Positions 25,375-33,458 of a stretch of 35,490 bases of DNA are shown here, piece after piece. How positions within the stretch are numbered: position 1 is the first letter of the stretch; each line of letters starts with the position of its first letter. Under the pieces are notes generated by a model. That model saw nothing but the letters and a program-made list of their open reading frames with translations, was not told where the DNA came from and ran no database searches. Position numbers and translations under genes: made by a program. Source of the DNA: Ignavibacteriales bacterium. GTDB taxonomy: Bacteria > Bacteroidota > Ignavibacteria > UBA10030 > SZUA-254. The DNA lies in contig JACRFD010000075.1 of the NCBI GenBank assembly GCA_016218025.1, positions 1 to 35,490 of the forward strand. Reading direction: 5' to 3'.

Positions 25375-25690
25375 AATAATATTTCGAAAGTTTTATGAAT
25401 GGAATAGTAAAGGTGGATAATAAATTATTTTGTGCTTATGAAATTTCGTCTATTTTTATCGAAAAAGCAAAGATGGAAATTTTACAATATCGATGAATAC
25501 TTGACGTACTAACCGTTATACCATATTTATATCAATCATTAAGAAAAATCCTAAATACGAGTATTGAAATCCTAAACAAATACTAAATATGAAAACCAGA
25601 AATTGCATTATTTTATTTAGCAGAGATATGAATAATTAACCTGCCTTTATGTCAGACGATATTAAATTACATTAATATGACAAAACAATC
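25375..25690. other. Long AT-rich intergenic region between divergent pta and miaB
   Basis: About 430 bases separate the two starts; this is the part upstream of the miaB promoter candidate. No gene is visible. It holds a near-direct repeat of AATCCTAAA (about 25547-25556 and 25569-25576), a TTGACG at 25501-25506 that could be a -35 box with a weak partner, and ATGTCAGA (25649-25656), whose inverse TCTGACAT lies at 25698-25705. A small RNA could be encoded here but nothing proves it. Confidence 0.35.
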
Positions 25691-25719
25691 TTGTATTTCT
25701 GACATTTTTTCAGTAGATT
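25691..25719 (+). promoter_or_regulatory. Candidate promoter upstream of miaB
   Basis: TTGTAT (25691-25696) and TAGATT (25714-25719) are separated by 17 bp. Transcription would start near 25727, upstream of the hairpin at 25742-25780. Confidence 0.3.
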
Positions 25720-25741
25720 TACAGACATAAAATCAACTTAC

Positions 25742-25789
25742 CCCATCAAAATTAACGACTTTTTAAAAAATCATGATGGGTTTTTATTT
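25742..25789 (+). terminator. Terminator-like hairpin in the miaB leader
   Basis: CCCATCA (25742-25748) pairs with TGATGGG (25774-25780) around a 25-nt loop and is followed at once by TTTTTATTT. This is a Rho-independent-like structure only 20 nt before the miaB start. It could end a short leader transcript or act as an attenuator; a weak 7-bp stem with a large loop makes either uncertain. Confidence 0.35.
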
Positions 25790-25808
25790 ACAATCTTCCA
25801 GTACTTAA

Positions 25809-27158
25809 TTGGCTTCAGAACAAAAAAAAGTTTATTTAGAAACATATGGTTGTCAGATGAATATGGCAGATTCAGAGGTAGTCCTCGGTCTGCTAAATGA
25901 TGGCAATTATACATTAACTGAAGAGATGGACAACGCCGATATAGTTTTAGTGAATACATGCAGCGTGCGCGAAAATGCTGAGCAAAGAATTTACGGACGA
26001 TTAGGTGAATTCAAAGCAGTCAAAAGTAAAAATCCCGAGGTAGTTGTTGGCGTACTGGGTTGTATGGCAGAGAGATTACGTGAAAAGCTAAATACCGATG
26101 AAGCCCGCGGTGTGGGACAGATTGTTGATCTGATAGTTGGGCCTGATGAATACCGGAAGCTCCCCTCTCTGATCAATAATGCATGGCACGGTGAAAAAGG
26201 AGTTGCGGTCAAGCTCTCGCGCGTTGAAACTTACGACGACATAGTACCACTTCGCACCAGCGGTATAAGTGCATGGATTTCGATCATGCGTGGTTGCGAT
26301 AAATTTTGTTCGTTTTGCGTTGTTCCTTTTACGAGAGGTAGAGAAAGAAGCAGAGATTATTTTAACATCATAAAAGAAGTTGAAGAATTAGGAAAACGCG
26401 GATTCAAAGAAATAACCCTGTTGGGACAAAATGTAAATTCATATAGATATGACAAGTATGATTTTGCAGACCTGATGAAAACGGTGTCGGAAGTTGATGA
26501 ATCAATGAGAATCAGATTTACCACATCACACCCTCACGATATGTCTGACAAATTGATCGAAACGATTGCCTCAAAAAATAATATCTGCAAATACATCCAC
26601 CTTCCGATTCAATCCGGCTCCGACAGAATATTAGATTTGATGAAAAGAGAATACACATCATCTCATTACCGGAATTTAATTAACAAAATCAAAGCTTCGA
26701 TACCTGAGGTATCACTATCAACGGATATTATCAGTGGATTTCCGACCGAGACTGAAGAGGATCATAGAATGACGCTCGAAATTCTGGAAGAGACAAGGTT
26801 CGACGGTGCCTTCATGTTCAAATATTCTCCTCGTGAGAATACTCCTGCTTGGAAAATGGATGATGATGTAAATGATGAAATCAAATCGATTAGAATAAAT
26901 GAAATCGTAATGCTTCAGAATAAAATATCAGCCGAACGCAATCAGGAAATGGTCGGCACGGTTCACAAGGTATTGATTGAAGGGGAAAGTAAAAAATCAT
27001 CCGACGATTTTCACGGAAGAACTGAAGGAAATAAGATCGTCATTTTCCCTAAAGAAAATTCAATCCCGGGTACTTATGTTGATATTAAGATTACTAGAAC
27101 AAATTCAGCTACACTTTTCGGACACATTTACAAAAACCATAAGGGAGTTAAATCATGA
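25809..27158 (+). CDS. miaB: tRNA-2-methylthio-N6-dimethylallyladenosine synthase (MiaB)
   Basis: MiaB is a radical SAM methylthiotransferase that adds a methylthio group to i6A37 in tRNAs. The 449-residue product has the N-terminal UPF0004 domain with Cys15, Cys51 and Cys85, which bind the auxiliary iron-sulfur cluster (TYGCQMNMADSE, VNTCSVRENAEQR, LGCMAERL). The radical SAM cluster follows: RGCDKFCSFCVVPFTRGRERSR with Cys163, Cys167 and Cys170. IQSGSDRIL and the C-terminal TRAM domain (about 380-445) complete it. CVVPFTRGRE and the overall pattern favour MiaB over RimO or MtaB. The start is TTG at 25809; no ATG is available before the first cysteine motif. It overlaps the next gene by 4 nt (ATGA). 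Confidence 0.95.
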   Translation: MASEQKKVYLETYGCQMNMADSEVVLGLLNDGNYTLTEEMDNADIVLVNTCSVRENAEQRIYGRLGEFKAVKSKNPEVVVGVLGCMAERLREKLNTDEARGVGQIVDLIVGPDEYRKLPSLINNAWHGEKGVAVKLSRVETYDDIVPLRTSGISAWISIMRGCDKFCSFCVVPFTRGRERSRDYFNIIKEVEELGKRGFKEITLLGQNVNSYRYDKYDFADLMKTVSEVDESMRIRFTTSHPHDMSDKLIETIASKNNICKYIHLPIQSGSDRILDLMKREYTSSHYRNLINKIKASIPEVSLSTDIISGFPTETEEDHRMTLEILEETRFDGAFMFKYSPRENTPAWKMDDDVNDEIKSIRINEIVMLQNKISAERNQEMVGTVHKVLIEGESKKSSDDFHGRTEGNKIVIFPKENSIPGTYVDIKITRTNSATLFGHIYKNHKGVKS

Positions 27159-27991
27159 GATTATTTAATAATTTAATGGTGTTAACCGTAATCGTGTTTT
27201 CATTATTATTTTCCAAACAGATATATGCACAATCCGATGAGCAGGAATTAACTATCGCTTTAGATAAAGTTGAGAGAGGCAAAAGCGATGAAGTAAGAAA
27301 AGACCTCCCTGAATTGGTTGCAAAATATCCTAATAACGCCTCAACACTTTATCTTCAGGGAAGATTGGCAACCGACGGCATCGAAGCAGTAAAGTTTTAT
27401 CAGGGTGTTGTTGATAACTTCCCAAAAAGCGAATGGGCAGACGATGCTCTATACCGAATTTATCAATATTACTATTCACTAGGACTTTACCGAACGGCAG
27501 ATCTAAAAATGCAGCAGATGAAAAAAGATTACCCAAATTCAGCATACCTGACCGGGAAGACCGAAGAAAAAATTCCAATTGCAGAAGAGAAAAAAGTGAA
27601 CCTGCCTGCAAAAGAAATATCACCCGTTGCAACAGAATCTCATGATACGATTCAGGCAACTGCTGCACAAGAAGAGTTTCCCAATAAAACTAAACAAGAC
27701 GCCGCAGAGAATAAAGAGCCCGAAGCAAACACTGAAGAAAGAAATGTATTTCAAAAAAGCGAGTTTACTGTTCAAGCAGGGGCATATTCCACGAGCAAGA
27801 ATGCCGAAAAACAGAAAAATTATTTTGATGACCTCGGATATAAAGTTGAAATAGTGAACAAAGTTCGAAACGGCAGAAACCTGTTTCTCGTCTGGATCGG
27901 TAATTTCAAAACCATGGAAGAAGCACGTTCGATTGTTCGGGAGATAAAATCGAAATATAAAATCGATTCAATGATCGTGGAGCGGTATTAA
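27155..27991 (+). CDS. Exported TPR and SPOR-domain protein
   Basis: The 278-residue product has a signal peptide (about 1-25, FSLLFSKQIYAQ), TPR-like helical repeats (about 30-120, including NNASTLYLQGRLATDG and WADDALYRIYQYYYSLGLY), an acidic Lys/Glu linker (about 125-195), and a C-terminal SPOR domain (about 200-278, FTVQAGAYSTSKNAEKQKNY then FLVWIGNFKTMEEARSI). SPOR domains bind peptidoglycan stripped of stem peptides at division sites. The TPR part resembles YbgF/CpoB-like periplasmic proteins. Its ATG overlaps the miaB stop, so it is translationally coupled, and the sigma54-activator gene begins 3 nt after it. Confidence 0.85.
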   Translation: MRLFNNLMVLTVIVFSLLFSKQIYAQSDEQELTIALDKVERGKSDEVRKDLPELVAKYPNNASTLYLQGRLATDGIEAVKFYQGVVDNFPKSEWADDALYRIYQYYYSLGLYRTADLKMQQMKKDYPNSAYLTGKTEEKIPIAEEKKVNLPAKEISPVATESHDTIQATAAQEEFPNKTKQDAAENKEPEANTEERNVFQKSEFTVQAGAYSTSKNAEKQKNYFDDLGYKVEIVNKVRNGRNLFLVWIGNFKTMEEARSIVREIKSKYKIDSMIVERY

Positions 27992-27993
27992 TT

Positions 27994-29124
27994 TTGGAAA
28001 ACATAAAAAACAAATACGGCATTATAGGCGACTCTGTTGAGATAAACGAGATCATTAGCGTTGTTCAGCAAGTTGCACCAACAGATATAACCGTGCTTAT
28101 TACAGGTGAGAGCGGCACTGGGAAAGATGTTTTTGCGAAGTTAATTCACGAGTTGAGCAGACGGGGGAACAGACCTATGATTTCGGTAAATGCTGGCGCA
28201 ATTCCAGAAGGAATAATTGAAAGTGAATTATTCGGACACGAACGCGGTGCATTTACAGGTGCAAGCGATTCAAGGAAAGGATACTTTGAGTTGGCTGATG
28301 GCGGCACAATCTTTCTTGATGAAATCGGCGAACTTCCTCTTGCAACACAGGTAAAATTTCTGAGAGTTCTTGAAACCGGTGAATATATGCGTGTTGGTTC
28401 ATCCATCCCCAGAAAAGTCGACGTGAGAATAATTGCCGCAACCAATAAAGAACTGGAAACTGAGGTTGCCCAGGGACGGTTTCGTCCCGATTTATATTTC
28501 CGGCTTCGATCAATCAACATTAAAATACCACCGCTACGCGATCGGCGTGAAGATATTATAGAATTCGCAAGTGAGTTCGCAAAGCAATTCAGTACAAAAA
28601 ATAAAATTCATTTTGAGGGATTTTCTCCCGAAGCATTAAACATTCTAAAAAATCATTTCTGGCCCGGCAACGTGAGGGAGCTTAGGAATTTTATAGAAAG
28701 TTTGATTGTAATAAAAAGTGGAAAGTTGATAGAAACCACAGATTTGAAAAGTTTATTCAAACAAAATCAAGAACGGATGAACAGAAATTTACCTGTCTTC
28801 ACAAATAAAAGTCCGGATCAAGCAGAGCGTGAATTGATTCTCAGAGCATTGCTTGAGATGAAAGCCGATATCAACGAAATGAAAAATATTTTGTTGGGAC
28901 AAAACGGCACAAGAGTAGATCCACATTACGTTGAAGCATATTTCGATACTGCATCGAACAATGAAGACAATAATTATGTTGAACCGGTGACTAAAGCTGA
29001 AAAGCGGGCAATTATCAGCGCGCTGGAACGGTTCAAAGGAAACCGCCGCCTTGCATCGCATGCACTTAATATTAGTGAACGGACCCTTTACAGAAAAATA
29101 AAAGAATACAATCTTGATATGTAA
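27994..29124 (+). CDS. Sigma54-dependent transcriptional activator lacking a receiver domain
   Basis: The 376-residue product begins almost directly with the AAA+ sigma54-activation domain: Walker A GESGTGKD (38-45), the GAFTGA loop that touches sigma54 (85-90), Walker B GTIFLDEIGE (about 106-115), RVLETGEYMRVGSS and HFWPGNVREL (about 222-231). The C-terminus has a Fis-type helix-turn-helix (about 340-376, NRRLASHALNISERTLYRKI). No response-regulator, GAF or other sensory domain precedes the AAA+ module, so activity may be set by level or by a partner protein. The start is TTG at 27994, 3 nt after the SPOR gene. Its presence inside an envelope-gene run suggests it may regulate envelope functions; that is inference. 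Confidence 0.93.
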   Translation: MENIKNKYGIIGDSVEINEIISVVQQVAPTDITVLITGESGTGKDVFAKLIHELSRRGNRPMISVNAGAIPEGIIESELFGHERGAFTGASDSRKGYFELADGGTIFLDEIGELPLATQVKFLRVLETGEYMRVGSSIPRKVDVRIIAATNKELETEVAQGRFRPDLYFRLRSINIKIPPLRDRREDIIEFASEFAKQFSTKNKIHFEGFSPEALNILKNHFWPGNVRELRNFIESLIVIKSGKLIETTDLKSLFKQNQERMNRNLPVFTNKSPDQAERELILRALLEMKADINEMKNILLGQNGTRVDPHYVEAYFDTASNNEDNNYVEPVTKAEKRAIISALERFKGNRRLASHALNISERTLYRKIKEYNLDM

Positions 29125-29125
29125 A

Positions 29126-29620
29126 ATGCAGCTTTCACGTTTATTCATTATATTACCTTTGTTAATTTTCATCGGCTGCTATTCTTTTACAGGTGCATCT
29201 GTTCCGCCGCATTTAAAAACCATTGCGCTTCCTTTGTTCGATGATCAGAGCGGATCGGGCGAACCCGGTTTACGGGAAAAGCTTACAAACAAGCTGATTG
29301 AAAAATTCCAGCAGGATAATAGTCTTGAGGTATCCGACAAAAACTCAGCCGACTGTATTATCGAAGGCACGATAACAGCAATGTTATCTCAGCCACAGGT
29401 CGTATCTAAGGGTGAAATAGTTTCAAAAACCCGACTTACGATAAATGTTAAAGTTATTTATCAAGACTTGAAATTGAAAAAGAAGATTTACGATAAACAA
29501 ATATCGGGTTGGAGCGAATATGAATTAACAAGCGACCCGGCGCTCCGCAATAAAGCAATCGACGAAGCAATTGATAAAGTAGTCGAGGATATATTACTCA
29601 ACACAGTATCCGGATGGTAA
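29126..29620 (+). CDS. lptE: LptE-like LPS-assembly lipoprotein
   Basis: LptE plugs the LptD barrel and helps insert LPS into the outer membrane. The 164-residue product starts at the ATG at 29126, just after the activator's stop (29122-29124). The signal peptide ends in a lipobox, LLIFIGC, with Cys18 as the lipidated residue, followed by YSFTGASVPPHLKTIALPLFDD, the standard opening of Bacteroidetes-type LptE (also called LptE/DUF4136-like). LREKLTNKLIEKFQQDNSLEV and a beta-rich rest fit. A TTG at 29114 would add four residues and overlap the previous gene; I prefer 29126. The partner lptD is not in the window. Confidence 0.87.
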   Translation: MQLSRLFIILPLLIFIGCYSFTGASVPPHLKTIALPLFDDQSGSGEPGLREKLTNKLIEKFQQDNSLEVSDKNSADCIIEGTITAMLSQPQVVSKGEIVSKTRLTINVKVIYQDLKLKKKIYDKQISGWSEYELTSDPALRNKAIDEAIDKVVEDILLNTVSGW

Positions 29621-29667
29621 TTCAAATTGACAATTATTTTTAAATCATCATCGAGGTTATAGTTTCA

Positions 29668-31137
29668 ATGCAAGATTATATTATTTACTCTTACTTTTTT
29701 TCTCTATCGATATTGTTCGTTTTCGGATCAAGCGGTTTTGTAATGATTTATTATTATCTGAAACACAGGAATAAAGTCCAGGAACCAGTGGGTGAATTGA
29801 AAGATTATCCAGTCGTTACAATGCAGCTTCCATTGTATAACGAGTATTACGTCATAGAGCGATTGATCGATTCGGTTTGTGAGATGGATTATCCGAAAGA
29901 TAAATTTCAGATTCAGGTACTTGACGACTCGACAGATGAAACCACCGCCCTCTTAGCAGGAATTGTCAAATCGTATCAGGAAAAAGGCTTCGACATTTCG
30001 CATGTCCGCCGGAATTCCCGCGAGGGTTTCAAAGCTGGCGCATTAAAAGAAGGGCTGAAGAGCGCACGCGGGGAGTTTGTTGCTATATTCGATGCGGATT
30101 TTATTCCTCATGCAGATTTTCTCAAAAAAACGCTGCCATATTTTCAAGATCCTAAAATCGGTCTTGTGCAAACACGATGGGAACATCTTAACAGCGATTA
30201 TTCATTCCTTACACGTGTTCAGGCTATGGCTCTTGATGGTCATTTTGTTATTGAACAGAATGTTAGAAACAAAGCAGGATTCTTCATCAACTTCAACGGA
30301 ACAGGTGGAATTTGGCGGAAAGAATGCATATTCGATGCAGGGAACTGGGAAGCCGACACACTGACTGAAGACCTGGATTTAAGTTACAGGGCCCAGTTGA
30401 GAGGTTGGAAATTTAAATTCCTGAACGATGTTACATCTCCGGCAGAATTGCCATCCGAAATTAACGCATTAAAATCGCAGCAATTCCGCTGGACAAAAGG
30501 TGCAATCGAAACAGCAAGAAAAATTCTACCCAAAGTATGGAAATCGGATTTGCCGTTGGAAAAGAAAATACATGCAACATTCCATCTTTCCAATAACATT
30601 GTTTTCCCGTTCATACTGCTCGCCGGCATTCTAAATGTCCCATTAATATTCATAAAGCATCAGGGCGGATACGAAACATATTTTTCTATAATGGCGGTAT
30701 TTGTCTTCGCATTTATCGGATCATTCTTATTTTATCTTTACTCGCAGAAAGACGTTTATAAAGATTGGCAGCGCCGGATGCTCCTCTTTCCTCTTTTTAT
30801 GGCTGGCAGTATGGGTTTCGCCGTGAACAATACTAAGGCAGTTATTGAAGGATTACTGAAGAAAAAATCGGAATTCGTCCGCACGCCAAAATATAAAGTT
30901 ATTGATAAAAAAGATAACTGGCTCGATAAAAAATATGTATTAAAAAAATTCAATTATACAGTTTTAATTGAGTTAGCACTTGCGTTATATTGTTTTTTCG
31001 GTGTTGCATCTTCCATCTATTACTTGGAGCTTGCTGCCGTGCCATTTCAGTTATTGTTTTCAATGGGATTCGGATTGGTTGCATGGCTCTCTATCCGGCA
31101 CGCATGGATGGCGCGTAAACTGATGGCATCAAAATAA
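29668..31137 (+). CDS. Membrane-bound family 2 glycosyltransferase (cellulose-synthase-like)
   Basis: The 489-residue product has an N-terminal transmembrane helix (about 7-29), a cytoplasmic GT-A catalytic domain (about 45-290) and four or so C-terminal transmembrane helices. Catalytic signatures are VLDDSTDET (about 90), FDADFIPHADFL with the DxD metal site (about 139-150), LTEDLDLSYRAQLRGW (TED, about 231-246) and QQFRWTKGA (the QxxRW acceptor motif, about 270-278). This is the processive GT2/COG1215 pattern of cellulose and related synthases. The sugar made cannot be told. It begins 47 nt after lptE, with GAGG at about 29652 as a weak ribosome site, and belongs to the same gene run. Confidence 0.88.
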   Translation: MQDYIIYSYFFSLSILFVFGSSGFVMIYYYLKHRNKVQEPVGELKDYPVVTMQLPLYNEYYVIERLIDSVCEMDYPKDKFQIQVLDDSTDETTALLAGIVKSYQEKGFDISHVRRNSREGFKAGALKEGLKSARGEFVAIFDADFIPHADFLKKTLPYFQDPKIGLVQTRWEHLNSDYSFLTRVQAMALDGHFVIEQNVRNKAGFFINFNGTGGIWRKECIFDAGNWEADTLTEDLDLSYRAQLRGWKFKFLNDVTSPAELPSEINALKSQQFRWTKGAIETARKILPKVWKSDLPLEKKIHATFHLSNNIVFPFILLAGILNVPLIFIKHQGGYETYFSIMAVFVFAFIGSFLFYLYSQKDVYKDWQRRMLLFPLFMAGSMGFAVNNTKAVIEGLLKKKSEFVRTPKYKVIDKKDNWLDKKYVLKKFNYTVLIELALALYCFFGVASSIYYLELAAVPFQLLFSMGFGLVAWLSIRHAWMARKLMASK

Positions 31138-31146
31138 TTATTAACC

Positions 31147-32139
31147 TTGAACGACGAACCGATTAACTTGACCCTCGAACAGCTCGAACAACGGCTAAGC
31201 CGTCAGCCAGCTTCTCCGCTTTTTGCCAGGCTTGCTCAGAATTACTTGAATCTTAACCGTGTTGAAGAAGCCAAGCAGCTTTGTCTGAACGGCTTAGAGT
31301 TATACCCGAACTACTCAACCGCAAGAATAGTTCTTGAATTATGCTACCGTGCAGAGAATAGAATCTTCGATACTGAAAATCCATCAACCGTTGAGATTAA
31401 AAGTGATGATAAACCAGACTATTCAGATATTACATCCGTTGAGACTGAAGAGATTAATATCAGAGATGAAAAAGTTCAATTAGAAATTGAAGATGTGAAT
31501 GAAATAAATCAGCCATCTTCTGAGGCAGAAATATTCGCCGAAGTTAAATTCAAAGAAACAATAACAGAACAAATCATTCCACAGCCGAAAATCATAAATG
31601 TACAGGAACAGGAAGTTGATTTTATTGATGACAATGTCACTGATTCCACAACAAATATTCATTCAGAATCTACCACTCAGAAAGAATATAACGATTCTAC
31701 GATTGATACTGACACCGTTGAATTAAATGAAATAGTCCTCGGACCGATAATCGAGGAAATCCATAACTCAGATCCGATTACACATGAAATTGATATAACA
31801 GCACCGAAAATTTTATCAGAACAAAAAACAGATCAAGATTCGACTGTCAAAGATGAAAGCACACAGATTATACCAGAAAAAAAATCATCCGAAGAAGCTC
31901 AGGGTGATGATATTCAGAATGGGAAACCGCAAAAAGAAAAAAGAGAGAGGTTGAGCGGACAGTCGATAGTCAGTAAAACATTAGCGGAGATTTATGCATC
32001 TCAGGGTGAATATGCCGAAGCTATTGATACATATTCGCTATTAATGATTGAACGGCCCGAACGAAAAAAGGAAATTAAAATAAGAATCCGGGAGCTAGAA
32101 GCAAAATTAGCTCAATCAATCTCATCTAACATAAAATAA
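31147..32139 (+). CDS. TPR-ended acidic protein of unknown function
   Basis: The 330-residue product has two TPR-like hairpins at its N-terminus (about 7-70, LFARLAQNYLNLNRVEEAKQL) and one at its C-terminus (about 280-325, TLAEIYASQGEYAEAIDTYS). A long Asp/Glu/Ile/Thr-rich linker (about 72-265) lies between them and looks disordered. There is no signal peptide or membrane helix, so it should be cytoplasmic. The start is TTG at 31147, 9 nt after the glycosyltransferase; no ATG lies near enough to replace it. It ends 5 nt before the loop of a strong terminator, closing the operon. Confidence 0.72.
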   Translation: MNDEPINLTLEQLEQRLSRQPASPLFARLAQNYLNLNRVEEAKQLCLNGLELYPNYSTARIVLELCYRAENRIFDTENPSTVEIKSDDKPDYSDITSVETEEINIRDEKVQLEIEDVNEINQPSSEAEIFAEVKFKETITEQIIPQPKIINVQEQEVDFIDDNVTDSTTNIHSESTTQKEYNDSTIDTDTVELNEIVLGPIIEEIHNSDPITHEIDITAPKILSEQKTDQDSTVKDESTQIIPEKKSSEEAQGDDIQNGKPQKEKRERLSGQSIVSKTLAEIYASQGEYAEAIDTYSLLMIERPERKKEIKIRIRELEAKLAQSISSNIK

Positions 32140-32166
32140 AAAACCCCGATTTAGTCGGGGTTTTTT
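32138..32166. terminator. Bidirectional Rho-independent terminator
   Basis: The stem CCCCGA (32144-32149) pairs with TCGGGG (32155-32160) around the loop TTTAG, and is flanked by six A on the left and six T on the right. It therefore terminates both the plus-strand operon ending at 32139 and the minus-strand rpsT transcript ending at 32187. Confidence 0.93.
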
Positions 32167-32186
32167 ATTGCTTTAGAATTTAAACC

Positions 32187-32441
32187 TTACTTTAAAGAAG
32201 AAACAAATTTAGTTAAACTCGATTTTTTATTAGCAGCGTTATTGGAATGTATAAGTCCTTTTGCTGCCATTTGATCAAGTAATTTAACCGCTTTTTTCAA
32301 TTCCGCAGAGGCTTTTTCTTTCTCTTTTGCGTCTCGTACACGTTTGATTGCAGTTTTCATTTTTGAAGCATAAGCACGGTTTCTTATACGATTTTTAAGT
32401 GCTTTCCGTGCTTGTCGCTCTGCTGAAAGATGTTGTGCCAT
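32187..32441 (-). CDS. rpsT: 30S ribosomal protein S20
   Basis: The 84-residue, lysine/arginine-rich, all-helical product fits S20 in length and composition: SAERQARKALKNRIRNRAYA (about 6-25), then SKMKTAIKRVRDA (about 26-38) and KGLIHSNNAANKKSSLTKFV (about 61-80), the conserved C-terminal helix that contacts 16S rRNA. It is a single gene with its own promoter (32481-32509) and shares a terminator with the convergent operon. Confidence 0.95.
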   Translation of the reverse strand: MAQHLSAERQARKALKNRIRNRAYASKMKTAIKRVRDAKEKEKASAELKKAVKLLDQMAAKGLIHSNNAANKKSSLTKFVSSLK

Positions 32442-32480
32442 TTACTTCTATTCCTATAGATGATTATTCAAACTTGTTCT

Positions 32481-32509
32481 AATATAATAAAATTAGATGA
32501 AATTATCAA
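32481..32509 (-). promoter_or_regulatory. Strong candidate promoter for rpsT
   Basis: On the minus strand TTGATA (32504-32509) and TATATT (32481-32486) are separated by 17 bp. Transcription would begin near 32475, about 34 nt before the start codon. An 8-bp inverted repeat, AGATGAAA / TTTCATCT (32495-32502 and 32511-32518), overlaps the -35 box; it may be a weak terminator for the DUF3078 gene that ends at 32524, or an operator. Confidence 0.55.
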
Positions 32510-32523
32510 TTTTCATCTGACTC

Positions 32524-33387
32524 TTAAAAAAGAGTATAACTCAAGCCAAGTGCTATGGTTTCTTTCACCTGTGTGCGGGGAGTTATCTTCCGCTCGTTAA
32601 TCAATTGAACGTTTAGAATTGTTGTTATATATTTGCTCACTTTTGCCGTGACAGAACTATTATTCCGAACAATGATCTCATCAATAGTTTTAAAAGGTGC
32701 GAACAATTCTAATTTTGAAGTAAATAAAATATTATCATCCAATTGCCATTCGATTTCCGTTACCGATTCCATACCACCGTCGATTGTAGTCTTTTCAAGT
32801 TTATCTGTGGTTTTAGGATCATCCGTATAATATTTCGAAAATTTATTCGTTATTATTTCACGCAAGCCAACACCGAGCCGGGTTTTGATTTCTTTGATCG
32901 GTTGATAACCCACGCCGGCACTTTGCGTTAGATAAGCCGGATCGAAAATTGCCGATACCTGAACAGATGTATCTTGACGTGGATAGGTATAACCATTGGC
33001 AAACTGAGTCTTAAGCGATGCAGATGCATATGGATTAATAAGCGTGCCGAGCTTATAAGTATATACAGATGATAGATCAATTATATCGTCGGTCTTACGC
33101 ATTTTCTGACCTCCAAGCCGTGTCTGACCAAAAGCAAATTTATATGTGCTTGACCAATTCGAGACTTCTTCATCAAGTGTTGATTTACCATCAGCACTTA
33201 ATGTGTAAGACAAAGCATTCTCCCCGCCTTGAGCCCAGTCAGTAAATGCTACCTGTGTTAAAGTTAATCCGGCAACCAGTCCATGCTTCCAACCATAATC
33301 AGGTGGAGGCGGCTGTTTTGCAACTTCTTGAGCCGAGGTTGATATAACGACAATGAACAACATATACAATAATAGATTTATCTTCAT
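32524..33387 (-). CDS. DUF3078 outer-membrane-like protein
   Basis: The 287-residue product has a signal peptide (about 1-19, cut after TSA). It continues with GWKHGLVAGLTLTQVAFTDWAQGGENALSYT (about 32-62), the signature opening of DUF3078 proteins of the Bacteroidetes-Chlorobi group. Alternating polar/apolar strands run to an aromatic C-terminus (LGLSYTLF), as expected for a beta-barrel in the outer membrane. Function is unknown. AAAGGA lies just before the ATG. A hairpin (33416-33448) separates it from the OmpA gene upstream on the same strand, so it may have its own start. Confidence 0.82.
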   Translation of the reverse strand: MKINLLLYMLFIVVISTSAQEVAKQPPPPDYGWKHGLVAGLTLTQVAFTDWAQGGENALSYTLSADGKSTLDEEVSNWSSTYKFAFGQTRLGGQKMRKTDDIIDLSSVYTYKLGTLINPYASASLKTQFANGYTYPRQDTSVQVSAIFDPAYLTQSAGVGYQPIKEIKTRLGVGLREIITNKFSKYYTDDPKTTDKLEKTTIDGGMESVTEIEWQLDDNILFTSKLELFAPFKTIDEIIVRNNSSVTAKVSKYITTILNVQLINERKITPRTQVKETIALGLSYTLF

Positions 33388-33415
33388 TATTAATTCCTTT
33401 TAAATAATTTGAGTA

Positions 33416-33448
33416 ACCTGTGCCTTTGCTGAAAACAAAGGCACAGGT
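33416..33448. terminator. 13-bp perfect hairpin after the OmpA gene
   Basis: The arms ACCTGTGCCTTTG (33416-33428) and CAAAGGCACAGGT (33436-33448) are exact inverted copies with a 7-base loop. On the minus strand it comes 10 nt after the OmpA stop, where a terminator is expected. There is only a weak T-run afterwards, so partial readthrough into the DUF3078 gene is possible. Confidence 0.7.
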
Positions 33449-33458
33449 AAGAATTGAT

